Shown here: piece after piece, positions 34,904-43,960 of the stretch
Position numbering within the stretch: the first letter of the stretch is position 1
Layout of the letters: each line of letters starts with the position of its first letter
Source: Oscillospiraceae bacterium
GTDB taxonomy: Bacteria; Bacillota; Clostridia; Oscillospirales; Oscillospiraceae
Direction of reading: 5' to 3'
DNA: 64,000 nt
Assembly: GCA_910575815.1 (NCBI GenBank)
Contig: CAJTFN010000001.1
Location: 62,001 to 126,000 of the forward strand
Position numbers and translations under genes: made by a program
The notes under the pieces: model-generated
The model's database searches: none
What the model was told of the DNA's origin: nothing
The model's input: the letters and a program-made list of their open reading frames with translations, nothing else

Positions 34904-35679
34904 CGCCTCCGGGAAAGAGATATATGACAAGACGAGCAATACTCTGGGGGGGTCTTTGGGCGCTGCTGGTTCTGGCGGGACTGGGCCTGGTGATGGTCCC
35001 CAATGGGATGCGCTTCACCGGCTATTTGTTCCTGGGAACGGCGGCGGTCTGGGCCGCGGGAAGTTGGATGGTACGCTGGGGGCGGCGCTCCCGGACCGGG
35101 AAAATCTTTGAGAGGCTCTTTTTTCTGGGGCTGACCCTGGGGCTGGTGACTCTGGCGGGCATCGAGACCGCCGTTGTCTTCCGGGGAGAGGCGGACAACT
35201 CCGCCATTCCGGTAGACGCGGTGATTGTTCTGGGCGCCGGGGTCAACGGCGAGACGCCCTCGGCGGCCCTGTGGAGCCGTATTCGGGCGGCGGAGGCCTA
35301 TTTGGAGGGACACCCGGAGGTTCCGGTGGTCCTCTCCGGAGGACAAGGGCCCGGGGAGGCCATCTCCGAGGCGGAGGCCATGCGCCGGTCGCTTCCGGGA
35401 GTGGAGAACGGGCGCTTGTTGCTGGAGGACCGCTCCACCAACACGGCTGAGAATTTCGCCTTTTCCAAGGAGCTGCTGGAAGAGCGGGGCCTGGACACGG
35501 AAACGGCGGTGATCGCCGTGGTGACCAACGATTTCCACTGCTTCCGGGCCCATATGATCGCCCAGAAGCAGGGACTCCGAACCATTGACGTTCCGGCGGA
35601 GCTGCCCTGGTGGTGGCTCACGGCCAATTACTATTTGCGAGAGGCCTTTGCGGTGGTGAAGACGGCGCTGTTTGACTGA
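34900..35679 (+). CDS. YdcF/SanA-like DUF218 membrane protein
   Basis: 259 aa. Three hydrophobic segments in the first 90 residues (ILWGGLWALLVLAGLGLVMV, FLGTAAVWAAGSWM, LFFLGLTLGLVTLAGIE), then the DUF218 domain: VDAVIVLGAGVNGETPSAAL, VVLSGGQGPGEAISEAEAM, LEDRSTNTAENFAFS, VTNDFHCFRAHMIA. Family members affect envelope integrity and vancomycin sensitivity. The GTG at 34900 overlaps the ABC-F stop (GTGA) and has GAGGAGG 10 nt before; ATG at 34924 is the alternative start. Confidence 0.88.
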   Translation: MTPPGKRYMTRRAILWGGLWALLVLAGLGLVMVPNGMRFTGYLFLGTAAVWAAGSWMVRWGRRSRTGKIFERLFFLGLTLGLVTLAGIETAVVFRGEADNSAIPVDAVIVLGAGVNGETPSAALWSRIRAAEAYLEGHPEVPVVLSGGQGPGEAISEAEAMRRSLPGVENGRLLLEDRSTNTAENFAFSKELLEERGLDTETAVIAVVTNDFHCFRAHMIAQKQGLRTIDVPAELPWWWLTANYYLREAFAVVKTALFD

Positions 35680-35748
35680 CTACGTTTTCCCCGGCAGAGG
35701 AATCCGGATACCCGCCGTCTGGTTTTGGGCGGCTGTGAGACAAAGGAG

Positions 35749-36258
35749 ATGACAGATAAAGTGGCATGGAACAATGTGCTGTGCGTGTACTACTCCCGGA
35801 CAGGCAATACGCGAACGGCCATGGAGGAGGTTGCCAAGGCCCTGGGGGCCGAGCTGGTGGAGCTCCAGGACAACGTGGACCGCAGCGGCTGGGGCGGCTG
35901 GCTCCGCTGCGGCGTAGACGCCATGCGGCGGACCCTTCCGCCGGTGAAGTGCGCGTCCAAGTTTCCCCTGACGGACTACCGTCTGGTGATTGTGGGTTCT
36001 CCCGTCTGGGCGGGGCGTTGCTGCTCTGTGGTACGGAGCTTCTTAAAGCAAAATGGGAAGCACATTCGAAATGCCTCCTATCTGCTGACCCGGGGCTGCG
36101 AGGATAAAAACGAGGAGATTTTTGAACAGCTGGACCGTTACACCCCTTGCGGACACCGCACCGCGGTTTCCCTCCGGGCCGGCTCCGTGGGCTATGCTTT
36201 CTGGCAGGAGGAATTCCTTCGCCAAACCCAGGAGTTCCTCGCCGATCCCCGCCGGTAG
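35749..36258 (+). CDS. Flavodoxin-like protein
   Basis: About 169 aa. FMN phosphate loop VYYSRTGNTRTAMEEVA at the N-terminus and isoalloxazine loop VIVGSPVWAGRCCSVVRSFL in the middle. It begins after CAAAGGAG; the start is uncertain among ATG 35749, GTG 35761 and TTG 35725. A Cys pair in AGRCC is unusual in the FMN loop. Probably a low-potential electron carrier or an NAD(P)H-type flavodoxin; its partner could be the PFOR or the DUF362 protein, but nothing here proves that. Confidence 0.85.
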   Translation: MTDKVAWNNVLCVYYSRTGNTRTAMEEVAKALGAELVELQDNVDRSGWGGWLRCGVDAMRRTLPPVKCASKFPLTDYRLVIVGSPVWAGRCCSVVRSFLKQNGKHIRNASYLLTRGCEDKNEEIFEQLDRYTPCGHRTAVSLRAGSVGYAFWQEEFLRQTQEFLADPRR

Positions 36259-36426
36259 CTTGGTTCTTTCGGAAAAGAACAGGACCAAAAAGCTGGCGCT
36301 CTGGGAGCCCGGTTATCCCCGAAAGCCCGTCCTTCCGGCGGGAGCATCAGCCGGATGACCCTTTCCGGGAAGGACCTTCTCCGTTTGGGAGAAAATATAT
36401 ATGGATAGTTGTCTAGGAGTAACCCT

Positions 36427-37488
36427 ATGCTGGAAAGACTAAAAGAACTGGCCCTTCGAAAGGAGGACCTGGAGGCCCAGCTGGCGGACCCTGCCGTCTA
36501 TGGCGACGGCGGGCGGCTCAGAAGCCTCCAGCGGGAGCTGAAGGAGCTGACGCCGGTGGTGGAGGCTTGGCAGGCTCTGGACAGTGCCGAACGCCGCCGG
36601 GAGGAGGCGGAGGCCCTGCTCCGGGACCCGGAGCTGAAAGCCTTGGCCCAGGAGGAGCTTTCCGCCGCCCGGGAGGAGGCGGAGCGCCTCCGGGAGGAGT
36701 TGAAGATTCTCCTGTTGCCTGCGGATCCCAACGACGGGCGGAATGTCATTCTGGAGCTTCGGGGAGGCGTCGGCGGCGAGGAGGGAGCCTTGTTTGCCCA
36801 CTCGCTTTTGCGGATGTACGGGATGTATGCCCAGCGCCGGGACTGGCGGATGGAGATTCTGAACGTCAGCGAGACCGAACTGGGCGGCGTGAAGGAGTGC
36901 AGCGCGCTTATCGAGGGGGAAGGCGTTTTTTCCCGCCTGAAATTTGAGAGCGGCGTTCACCGGGTCCAGCGGGTACCGGAGACGGAGTCCGGAGGACGGA
37001 TTCACACCAGCGCCGCCACCGTGGCCGTGCTGCCCGAGGCGGAAGAGGTGGACGTGGAGATCGATCCCAAGGACTTGCAGATCGACACCTACCGTTCCTC
37101 CGGCGCTGGGGGACAGCACGTCAACAAGACGGAGTCCGCCATCCGAATCACCCATCTGCCCACAGGGCTGGTGGTGGAGTGCCAGGACGAGCGGAGCCAG
37201 TACAAGAACAAGGATAAGGCCATGAAGGTTCTCCGGTCCCGGCTCTACGAGCGGGAGCAGGCCCGGCAGGCGGAGGCCGCCGCCTCGGAGCGCCGGAGCC
37301 AGGTGGGCAGCGGTGACCGCAGCGAACGGGTCCGGACCTATAACTTTCCCCAGGGCCGGGTGACGGACCACCGGATCGGGCTGACACTGTACAAGCTGGA
37401 CGCCGTCATGGACGGCGATTTGGACGAGATCATCGACGCCTTGATCACGGCGGATCAGGCGGAGAAGCTGAAAGGAGGCGGCCAGTGA
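36427..37488 (+). CDS. prfA: Peptide chain release factor 1
   Basis: Recognises UAA/UAG and releases the finished peptide. 353 aa. The codon-recognition loop carries PET (in [18 protein letters not shown]), the PxT class of RF1, and the catalytic GGQ lies in [15 protein letters not shown] (about 228-230). ATG 36427 follows TAGGAG by 8 nt. A 4-nt overlap with the next gene (GTGA) points to coupled translation. prmC, a frequent partner, is absent. Confidence 0.96.
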   Translation: MLERLKELALRKEDLEAQLADPAVYGDGGRLRSLQRELKELTPVVEAWQALDSAERRREEAEALLRDPELKALAQEELSAAREEAERLREELKILLLPADPNDGRNVILELRGGVGGEEGALFAHSLLRMYGMYAQRRDWRMEILNVSETELGGVKECSALIEGEGVFSRLKFESGVHRVQRVPETESGGRIHTSAATVAVLPEAEEVDVEIDPKDLQIDTYRSSGAGGQHVNKTESAIRITHLPTGLVVECQDERSQYKNKDKAMKVLRSRLYEREQARQAEAAASERRSQVGSGDRSERVRTYNFPQGRVTDHRIGLTLYKLDAVMDGDLDEIIDALITADQAEKLKGGGQ

Positions 37489-37790
37489 GGCGGTTGCTCC
37501 GGCGGCTGGAGGCCGGGGTGTGCTTGGTCTTGGCGCTGGCCCTTACCGGAGCGGAGGTCTGGCTGGCCTGGTCCTGGCTCCGGGGGACCCTGTATGTAAT
37601 GCGCGCGGGCGCGGCGGAGAACCCTTACGCCGCCGAGGACGCGGAGATTGCGGGGCTCTGTGCCCTGCTGTTGCTGCCCCTTGGTATCATAGCGTGGGCT
37701 ATGTACAAGGTGGTTTCACCTGTGGAAAAAGAGGGCGTGAGCCCAAGTGGAGAGATAGAGGCGAAGAGACATGCAGACGATATATTATGA
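37485..37790 (+). CDS. Small two-span membrane protein
   Basis: 101 aa starting at GTG 37485 within the prfA stop (GTGA overlap) after AAAGGAGG. Hydrophobic spans at about 11-32 ([20 protein letters not shown]) and 57-74 ([20 protein letters not shown]), cytosolic-looking charged tail. It ends 20 nt inside the next gene. Function unknown; its overlaps on both sides argue that it is a real gene of the operon. Confidence 0.75.
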   Translation: MRRLLRRLEAGVCLVLALALTGAEVWLAWSWLRGTLYVMRAGAAENPYAAEDAEIAGLCALLLLPLGIIAWAMYKVVSPVEKEGVSPSGEIEAKRHADDIL

Positions 37791-39432
37791 CCTGCGGGAT
37801 ACCAAGGGACAGCAGAAGGAGATTGAAGATAAAATCTCCGCCGCCGCCAAGATTCTCCGGGAGGGAGGTCTGGTGGGAATCCCCACGGAGACAGTGTATG
37901 GCCTGGGAGCGGACGGGACCAATCCCGCCGCCGTCCAGCGTATTTTTGAGGTGAAGGGGAGACCCCAGGACAATCCTCTGATTCTCCATGTCACCGGGGC
38001 CCAGTGGCTGCCCCGGTACTGCGAGGACATCCCCCCGGTGGCCTATATGCTAGCCCGGAAGTTTTGGCCGGGGCCCCTGACCATGATCCTCAAGCGCCAG
38101 CCCACCGTGCCCGACGAGACCACGGCGGGACTGGACACCGTGGGCATCCGGTGCCCCAACCACCCTGTGACGCTGGCTATCATCCGGGAGGCGGGCATGG
38201 CCATCGCCGCGCCCAGCGCCAACACCTCCGGCCGGCCCAGCTGCACCACGGCTCAGGACGTTGTGGAGGACGTGGGCGGCCGGGTGGACATGATCGTGGA
38301 CGGCGGACCCTGTACGGTGGGTGTGGAGTCCACGGTGCTGGATTTGACCTGTAAGCCCCCGCGGCTGCTGCGGCCCGGCGGGCTGCCGGTAGAGGACATC
38401 GAGCGCCTCATCGGCCACGTGGACGTGGACCGGGCGGTAACCGTCTCCTTGGGGGAGAACGAGCGCCCCGGCGCCCCGGGAATGAAGTACCGTCATTACG
38501 CCCCCAAGGCGCCGGTGACGGTGATTACCGGCTCACCCATGAAATCGGCCAAGGAGATTGAGCGGCGTGTGGGTCCCACCTCCGGCGTCATCTGCTTTGA
38601 CGAGTACGCGCATTTGTTCCCACAGCAGCTGGTCCACCCCTTGGGCCCCAGAAGCGACAAGCAGCTTCAGGCCCAGCGGGTCTTTGAGGCCCTGCGGAGC
38701 TTTGACAGCAGCGGCGTGACGGAGATTTACGCCCAGTGCCCGGACAACCGGGGGCTGGGACTGGCCATTGGAAACCGCCTGAAAAAGGCGGCGGGCTTTC
38801 ACGTCATCGACGCGGACAGCCGGCGCATCATCCTGGGTCTCACCGGCGGCACCGGCGCGGGAAAGACCAGCGCCCTGAACGCCCTGCGGGACCTGGGGGG
38901 ACAGGTGATCGACTGTGACGCGGTGTATCACGAGATTTTGGAGGGCAGCGAGGACTTCAAGAACGCCATCAACGAGAAGTTCCCCGGGGTCTTTACCCAG
39001 GAGGGCCACCTGAACCGCAAGAAGCTGGGCCAGGAGGTTTTTGCCAAGCGGGAGCGGCTGGACCAGCTAAACACCATTGTGTTCCGCTTCCTGATTCCGG
39101 AGCTGGAGCGCCGGGTGGAGGCCGCCGACGGCCTTTACGCCATCGACGCCATCAACCTCTTTGAAAGCGGCCTGGACCGCCTCTGCGACCGGACGGTGGC
39201 TGTGACGGCGCCCACGGAGCTGCGGGTAAAGCGGGTGATGGCCCGGGATCAGATCTCGGAGCAGTACGCCCGCCTGCGGATTAACGCCCAGAAGCAGGAT
39301 GAGTTCTACCGGGGAAAGTGCGACTGCGAACTGAACAACGCCAGCGAGTCCCCGGAGGAGTTCCGCAAAGAGGCCCGTCTCTTTTTCGAGCGGCTGGTGG
39401 AGACGGTTCAGGAGGAAAAGCGCCACGGCTGA
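37771..39432 (+). CDS. Fusion of threonylcarbamoyl-AMP synthase (Sua5/TsaC) and dephospho-CoA kinase
   Basis: 553 aa with two enzymes. Residues about 1-245: Sua5/YwlC/TsaC, first step of t6A37 tRNA modification (GGLVGIPTETVYGLGAD, KGRPQDNPLILHV, AAPSANTSGRPSCTTA, VESTVLDL, RPGG). Then a Sua5 C-terminal part with the linker motif YRHYAPKAP (240-248) up to about 345. Residues 353-553: CoaE, last step of CoA synthesis, starting RRIILGLTGGTGAGKTSAL (P-loop 358-366), VIDCDAVYHEIL and a lid region RVMARDQIS. One frame, no stop between them, so the fusion is not an artefact of two ORFs. ATG 37771 lies inside the previous gene. Confidence 0.93.
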   Translation: MQTIYYDLRDTKGQQKEIEDKISAAAKILREGGLVGIPTETVYGLGADGTNPAAVQRIFEVKGRPQDNPLILHVTGAQWLPRYCEDIPPVAYMLARKFWPGPLTMILKRQPTVPDETTAGLDTVGIRCPNHPVTLAIIREAGMAIAAPSANTSGRPSCTTAQDVVEDVGGRVDMIVDGGPCTVGVESTVLDLTCKPPRLLRPGGLPVEDIERLIGHVDVDRAVTVSLGENERPGAPGMKYRHYAPKAPVTVITGSPMKSAKEIERRVGPTSGVICFDEYAHLFPQQLVHPLGPRSDKQLQAQRVFEALRSFDSSGVTEIYAQCPDNRGLGLAIGNRLKKAAGFHVIDADSRRIILGLTGGTGAGKTSALNALRDLGGQVIDCDAVYHEILEGSEDFKNAINEKFPGVFTQEGHLNRKKLGQEVFAKRERLDQLNTIVFRFLIPELERRVEAADGLYAIDAINLFESGLDRLCDRTVAVTAPTELRVKRVMARDQISEQYARLRINAQKQDEFYRGKCDCELNNASESPEEFRKEARLFFERLVETVQEEKRHG

Positions 39433-39486
39433 GAGGCCGGAGTCCTGTAGTTGAGAACCATTTTATTGTTATAGGAGGCACAACGG

Positions 39487-40893
39487 ATGGATAAAACGGA
39501 ATATCAGGAGCTGAAAAAGCAGCTTCTCACGAAAAAGAAGCATGGCTATGATCTCCTCTCTCAGGAGGAGCAAACGGCCATGGAGGATTATTGCGCCGGG
39601 TACAAGGTCTTTCTGGACGCCAGCAAGACCGAGCGTCTCTGCGCCGCCGAGGCCATCCGCCTGGCGGAGGCCAAGGGCTACCGGCTCTACCGCCCGGGTA
39701 TGGAGCTGAAAAGCGGCGATCGGGTCTATAGCTGCAACCGGGGCAAGGCCGTGATGCTGGCCCGCATAGGCAAGAAGCCCCTGGATCAGGGCATCCAGCT
39801 GGCGGCGGCTCACATCGATTCTCCCCGGCTGGACCTGAAACCCAATCCCCTGTACGAGGACAGTGAATTGGCCTATTTTAAGACCCACTATTATGGCGGC
39901 ATCCGCAAATACCAGTGGGTGACCATCCCCCTGGCGCTTCACGGTGTGGTGGCATTGAAGGACGGAAGCCGGGTGACCGTCCGGATTGGCGAGGAGGAGG
40001 GGGAGCCCCGGCTAGTCATCACGGACCTGCTGCCCCACCTGGGAGCTGCCCAGAACAAGAAGCCTCTGGCGGAGGCTGTTCCCGGCGAGACGCTGAATTT
40101 GCTGCTGGGCAGCCGGCCCATCGGTGGCGAGGAGGAGTCCGGCCGGGTGAAGTTGGCGGTGATGCGGCTGCTCCACGAGAAGTACGGCATCGTGGAGGAC
40201 GACCTGACCTCCGCTGAGCTGGAGGCCGTCCCGGCGGTGAAGGCCTGTGACATCGGCCTGGACCGCTCCCTCATCGGGGCCTATGGCCACGACGACCGCG
40301 TCTGCGCCTATGCTGCTTTGAAGGCGCTGCTGGATCTGGAAGAGGCTCCGGAGAAGACGGCCGTGTGCATCCTGGCGGATAAGGAGGAGATTGGCTCCGA
40401 CGGTGTGACGGGGATGCAGTCCGCCGCCTTCGACACGTTTGTGGAGGACCTATGCGCCGGACAGGGGGTAACCCTGCGGAGTTGCTTTGCCAAGTCCTTC
40501 TGTCTCAGCGCCGACGTGACGGCGGCCTACGACCCCAATTTCCCCGACGTTTTTGAGAAGCGGAACGAGTCCCAGCTGAATTACGGTGTGGGCCTGTGCA
40601 AATACACCGGAGCACGGGGAAAGTCCGGGGCCTCTGACGCCGATGCGGAGACCGTGGCCTATGTCCGCCGGCTCTTCGACGAGGCGGGGGTCATCTGGCA
40701 GATATCGGAGCTGGGCAAGGTGGATGCCGGCGGCGGCGGCACGGTGGCTATGTTTATGGCCAACCGGAACATCAATACCCTGGACGCCGGCGTGCCGGTG
40801 CTGAGTATGCACGCGCCCTTTGAGACAGTGGCGAAGCTGGACTGCTATGAGACCTATAAGGCCATGAAGGCCGTGTTCCAGGCGAAAGACTGA
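39487..40893 (+). CDS. M18-family aminopeptidase
   Basis: 468-aa zinc aminopeptidase of the aspartyl aminopeptidase/ApeB family. Metal ligands and core appear as AAHIDSPRLDLKPNPLYE, ILADKEEIGSDGVTGMQSA, SADVTAAYDPNFPDVFEKRN, LGKVDAGGGGTVAMFMA and SMHAPFETVAKLD. ATG 39487 follows ATAGGAGG. It releases N-terminal residues from cytosolic peptides. Ends at a strong bidirectional terminator. Confidence 0.94.
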   Translation: MDKTEYQELKKQLLTKKKHGYDLLSQEEQTAMEDYCAGYKVFLDASKTERLCAAEAIRLAEAKGYRLYRPGMELKSGDRVYSCNRGKAVMLARIGKKPLDQGIQLAAAHIDSPRLDLKPNPLYEDSELAYFKTHYYGGIRKYQWVTIPLALHGVVALKDGSRVTVRIGEEEGEPRLVITDLLPHLGAAQNKKPLAEAVPGETLNLLLGSRPIGGEEESGRVKLAVMRLLHEKYGIVEDDLTSAELEAVPAVKACDIGLDRSLIGAYGHDDRVCAYAALKALLDLEEAPEKTAVCILADKEEIGSDGVTGMQSAAFDTFVEDLCAGQGVTLRSCFAKSFCLSADVTAAYDPNFPDVFEKRNESQLNYGVGLCKYTGARGKSGASDADAETVAYVRRLFDEAGVIWQISELGKVDAGGGGTVAMFMANRNINTLDAGVPVLSMHAPFETVAKLDCYETYKAMKAVFQAKD

Positions 40894-40898
40894 CAATA

Positions 40899-40934
40899 AA
40901 AACAGGACTGCGCCCTTGAGCGCAGTCCTGTTTT
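40899..40934. terminator. Bidirectional terminator between M18 aminopeptidase and SLH protein
   Basis: AAAACAGGACTGCGC (40899-40913), loop CCTTGA, GCGCAGTCCTGTTTT (40920-40934), with TTTTGTTCT on plus and TTTTTATT on minus. It separates two convergent genes. Confidence 0.9.
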
Positions 40935-40941
40935 GTTCTAT

Positions 40942-42075
40942 TCAGGGAACGCAGCTGACCTCGCAGCTGAGGGTAAGGCTGTCCAGACGGTCAAAGTTGA
41001 ATTTGGGGTCCCCCTGAAGATTGATGCGCCAGGAGACGGTGCCGCCCATCCGGTCGTCCTCCGTGTCGGTGATGGCAAAGGGAGTGGTCAGCGGAGTTCC
41101 GGACATGTCGGTGAGACGGTAGTCGTTGTGCGTGCCCTTCCAGAGGAGGATGTCGGCAAAGGCCTCGTCCCAGCGGAGGTAGCGGAAGATGTAGCCTGTA
41201 CCGGGGACCTCCGGGTCTTCAAACCGGGCGGTGTAAGTGCAGGCTTGGAAGAGGGGGAAGGGCACCTGGATGGTGAACACCGCCTCCAAGGAGGAGTAGA
41301 CCTCCACGGTGACCGTGGCCTCATAGACGCCGTCGCTGGTGAATTCGCTGCCGTCCAGTCCCAGGGAATAGGCCTTGCCCTGACCGGTAAGGGTCCGCAG
41401 GGGACGGACCTCCTTCTCCTCTTCTTCCGAAGAGGGAGCCGGGGCGGCGGGAGGTTCTTCCGCTGGGATGGCGGCGGGAGGGGCGTTCCAACAGCGGTAG
41501 AGGAAGGTAGCAATCTGCCCCCGGGTGCAGGGCTCATTGGGGGAGAAGGTGGTTTCGGATGTGCCGGAGGTGATGCCTTGTTCCACGGCCCAGGCCACGG
41601 CTTGGGCGTAGTCGGCCTCGGGAGCCACATCGGTAAAGGCCCCGGGGGCGCTGGCGGCGGGGGATCCGGCGTAGCGCCAGAGGAAGTACATGGCGGCGCC
41701 CCGGGTACAGGGAGCGGTGGGGGCAAGGAGGACGGAGCCAGGGAAAATAGCGGCCTCGCCGGAATAGATGCCCTGGTCAACGGCCCAGCGGATGGCCTTG
41801 GCGAAATCAGGATTGAGGGAAGCGCTCTCCGAAGCCTTGATCTCCACCTGAGGGGACCCGGCGGCCCGCCAAAGGAAGGTGAGAATCTGACCCTGCGTGC
41901 ACAGGGTGTCGGGGGAGAAGGTGGTAGGCGTGGTGCCGGTGGTGATGCCCTGTTCCACGGCCCAGGCGATGGGCGCGGCATAATACAGTCCCTCATCCAC
42001 GTCCGTAAAGGCCGCGGCGGCGGGAACCGTCAGCAGGGCCAGAGCCAGGGCCAGGGAGGCCAGTGTCTTTTTCAT
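40942..42075 (-). CDS. Secreted S-layer-homology (SLH) domain protein
   Basis: 377 aa, ATG 42075 after GTGAGGTG. Signal peptide MKKTLASLALALALLTVPAA, then three SLH repeats within residues 25-200 (FTDVDEGLYYAAPIAWAVEQ, GITTGTTPTTFSPDTLCT; RWAVDQGIYSGE; FTDVAPEADYAQAVAWAVEQ, GITSGTSETTFSPNEPCT). A Pro/Glu linker follows (PAAIPAEEPPAAPAPSSEEE), then a C-terminal domain of unknown function. SLH repeats bind pyruvylated secondary wall polymers, so the protein is probably wall-attached at its N-terminus. The 507-bp upstream region has no clear minus promoter apart from TATGAT about 25 bp before the ATG. Confidence 0.9.
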   Translation of the reverse strand: MKKTLASLALALALLTVPAAAAFTDVDEGLYYAAPIAWAVEQGITTGTTPTTFSPDTLCTQGQILTFLWRAAGSPQVEIKASESASLNPDFAKAIRWAVDQGIYSGEAAIFPGSVLLAPTAPCTRGAAMYFLWRYAGSPAASAPGAFTDVAPEADYAQAVAWAVEQGITSGTSETTFSPNEPCTRGQIATFLYRCWNAPPAAIPAEEPPAAPAPSSEEEEKEVRPLRTLTGQGKAYSLGLDGSEFTSDGVYEATVTVEVYSSLEAVFTIQVPFPLFQACTYTARFEDPEVPGTGYIFRYLRWDEAFADILLWKGTHNDYRLTDMSGTPLTTPFAITDTEDDRMGGTVSWRINLQGDPKFNFDRLDSLTLSCEVSCVP

Positions 42076-42350
42076 ATGCGCGCACCTCACTTTTCAAAAT
42101 AGAATCATACCGCCAATCCGGCAGCGGCCCGGTTTGGACCTACGCCCTATTTTATCGGATTTTTCCTCGGATGACAAGCCCTGTTTTGCAAAAACCAGAA
42201 ATTGTGAAAAATGGGCTTCCGGAAGAGCGGCGGATTCGGTGAGCGGCTTCCGTAGGGGCGGGTATGCGCCGCTGTTTGGGCCATGGCAGGGGAATTGCTT
42301 CGGCGGAGATCTGCGGAAAGGAGTTTCTCCAACAGAAAAACGGAAATTAT

Positions 42351-42426
42351 AGGCACACGAGCATCTGACAAGTGGTTTCGCTTGCCAGATAGAACGGCCG
42401 CATACTGTCCGGCCATTGTGCTCGTT
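42351..42426. ncRNA. Possible three-way-junction RNA element
   Basis: ACGAGCA (42357-42363) pairs with TGCTCGT (42419-42425) and encloses two hairpins: ATCTGACAAG/CTTGCCAGAT (42363-42372 with 42381-42390, one mismatch) and GGCCG/CGGCC (42396-42400 with 42410-42414). The fold is possible on both strands. It lies in the 507-bp gap between SLH and M20 genes, upstream of the M20 promoter, so its transcript is unclear. No known family assigned. Confidence 0.4.
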
Positions 42427-42497
42427 ATCCCTGTTTGGGTACGTCCGATTTGAACCCGAGAGGCCGGATCTGGATAACCCCCACCCCCCTGACCATC

Positions 42498-42526
42498 TTG
42501 ACTTCCCGGTGGAAGGGTTCTATACT
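42498..42526 (+). promoter_or_regulatory. Promoter of the M20 peptidase gene
   Basis: TTGACT (42498-42503), 17-nt spacer, TATACT (42521-42526). The rest of 42076-42497 contains the three-way fold above and no supportable gene. Confidence 0.8.
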
Positions 42527-42582
42527 TGAAATTAAGAGACTCAATTTACGCTCCGCTTACGGAGCCTTTGGAGGGATTTTAC

Positions 42583-43755
42583 GTGACGGATTACGAGACT
42601 CGGGAGGAGGTTTTGCTCACCCGGCAAATGGTCCGCATTGAGAGCAGCAACCCCGGCGCCTACGAGGGAGCTATGGCGGATTTTGTCTGCGCCTGGCTGC
42701 GGGACAACACTCCAGCGGAGGTCCTCCGGGAGCCGGTACACCCGGGACGGGACAACGTGGTGGCCCGCCTCCGGGGTGCGTCGCAGGATCACGATTTGAC
42801 CTACATCTGCCACATGGACACCATGCCGGTGGGGGAGGGCTGGGATTATCCGCCTTTGGAGGGCGAGATAATCGACGGAAAACTCTATGGCCGGGGGTCC
42901 TGCGACATGAAAGCGGGACTGGCCGCCGCCATGATCGCCTTTCGGAACCTGGCCCGGCGGGGTCAGCCCCTGGCCTATGATTTCCAACTGATTGCCACCG
43001 TAAACGAGGAGGACGCCATGACCGGGGCGGAGCAGGCCGTCCGGGACGGCTATGTAAACGCCAACAGTTACGTGCTGGACGCCGAACCCACGGACAGCCG
43101 CATCCAGGTGGCCCACAAGGGCAAGACCTGGTTTGTCCTCCGGACCCAGGGCAAAACCGGCCACGCCAGCATGCCCGAAAAGGGCTGTGACGCCATCGCC
43201 TCCATGGCGGAGATCATCACCCGGATCAGGCAAAAACTCGCCCAGCTTCCGCCGCACCCGGAGATGGGCCCCTGCACCGCCACCTTCGGCACGATTCAGG
43301 GGGGCTGGAACGCCTACATTGTCCCCGATGCGTGCACCGCCACTCTGGACATCCGGCTGACGCCTCCGGTGACCAATGAGCAGTCGGTCGCCCTGGTGCG
43401 GGAGGCGGTGGCCGAGGGCTTGGCGGCGGTGCCCGGCGCGTCCTGCGACCTCACCGTCACCGCGTCGCGGCCCGCCATTGAGAAGGACGCGGACTCCCTT
43501 CTGCTGGCCCGCCTCCGGGCCGCCGTGGCGGAGGTGACCGGGGAAGAGCTGCTGGTGGATTTCTTCCCCGGTTATACGGACACCGCCGTCATCGCCGCTA
43601 TGACCGGCTGCCGGAACTGCATGTCCTTCGGTCCTGGGAGCTTGGAGCAGGCCCACCGGCCCAACGAATTCGTTCCTTGTGAGGAGATTACCCGATCCGC
43701 CGTGGTGATGACCCGTCTGGCGGAGGATATGCTGCTGGGGGACCGGCAGGCTTGA
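42583..43755 (+). CDS. M20-family metallopeptidase (ArgE/DapE/ACY1 type)
   Basis: 390 aa. GTG 42583 was chosen because GGAGGG stands 7 nt before it and the promoter lies just upstream; the longer frame starts at the transcription start. Metal-site motifs: ICHMDTMPVGEGWDYPP (His and Asp), GRGSCDMKAGLAAAMIAF (Asp bridging ligand), NEEDAMTGAEQAV (catalytic Glu), LDAEPTDS, a dimerisation domain, and the last His in GPGSLEQAHRPNEFV. Hydrolyses N-acyl amino acids, succinyl-diaminopimelate or peptides; the exact substrate is unknown. It has its own promoter. Confidence 0.9.
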   Translation: MTDYETREEVLLTRQMVRIESSNPGAYEGAMADFVCAWLRDNTPAEVLREPVHPGRDNVVARLRGASQDHDLTYICHMDTMPVGEGWDYPPLEGEIIDGKLYGRGSCDMKAGLAAAMIAFRNLARRGQPLAYDFQLIATVNEEDAMTGAEQAVRDGYVNANSYVLDAEPTDSRIQVAHKGKTWFVLRTQGKTGHASMPEKGCDAIASMAEIITRIRQKLAQLPPHPEMGPCTATFGTIQGGWNAYIVPDACTATLDIRLTPPVTNEQSVALVREAVAEGLAAVPGASCDLTVTASRPAIEKDADSLLLARLRAAVAEVTGEELLVDFFPGYTDTAVIAAMTGCRNCMSFGPGSLEQAHRPNEFVPCEEITRSAVVMTRLAEDMLLGDRQA

Positions 43756-43779
43756 ACGCCATGCATGCGCGGAATCGGC

Positions 43780-43807
43780 AAAGCGGAGGCCGGGTGGCTT
43801 CCGCTTT
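43780..43807 (+). terminator. Hairpin downstream of the M20 gene
   Basis: AAAGCGGAGGCC (43780-43791) pairs with GGCTTCCGCTTT (43796-43807), one G-T pair, loop GGGT. Only GTGC follows, so terminator strength is doubtful. Confidence 0.55.
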
Positions 43808-43898
43808 GTGCTGCGGCGGTGTTTGCCGCGGGACTCGGAAGATTTTTGGGAGTTGCCCCGGTTCTGAGGAAAACGAAAACGAAATTCGGAAAGGCCTC

Positions 43899-43927
43899 TT
43901 GACTTCTTCGGTCATCGGGCATAGACT
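43899..43927 (+). promoter_or_regulatory. Promoter of the MATE exporter gene
   Basis: TTGACT (43899-43904), 17-nt spacer, TAGACT (43922-43927), 33 bp before the start. Confidence 0.75.
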
Positions 43928-43960
43928 ATACGCTTGAATATCAGAAGGAGAGAGAAACCG

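Noticed and set aside
42440-42470. tRNA T-arm-like GGGTTCAAATC on the minus strand
   Set aside because: The flanking bases do not form the T stem and no acceptor, D or anticodon arm is present.
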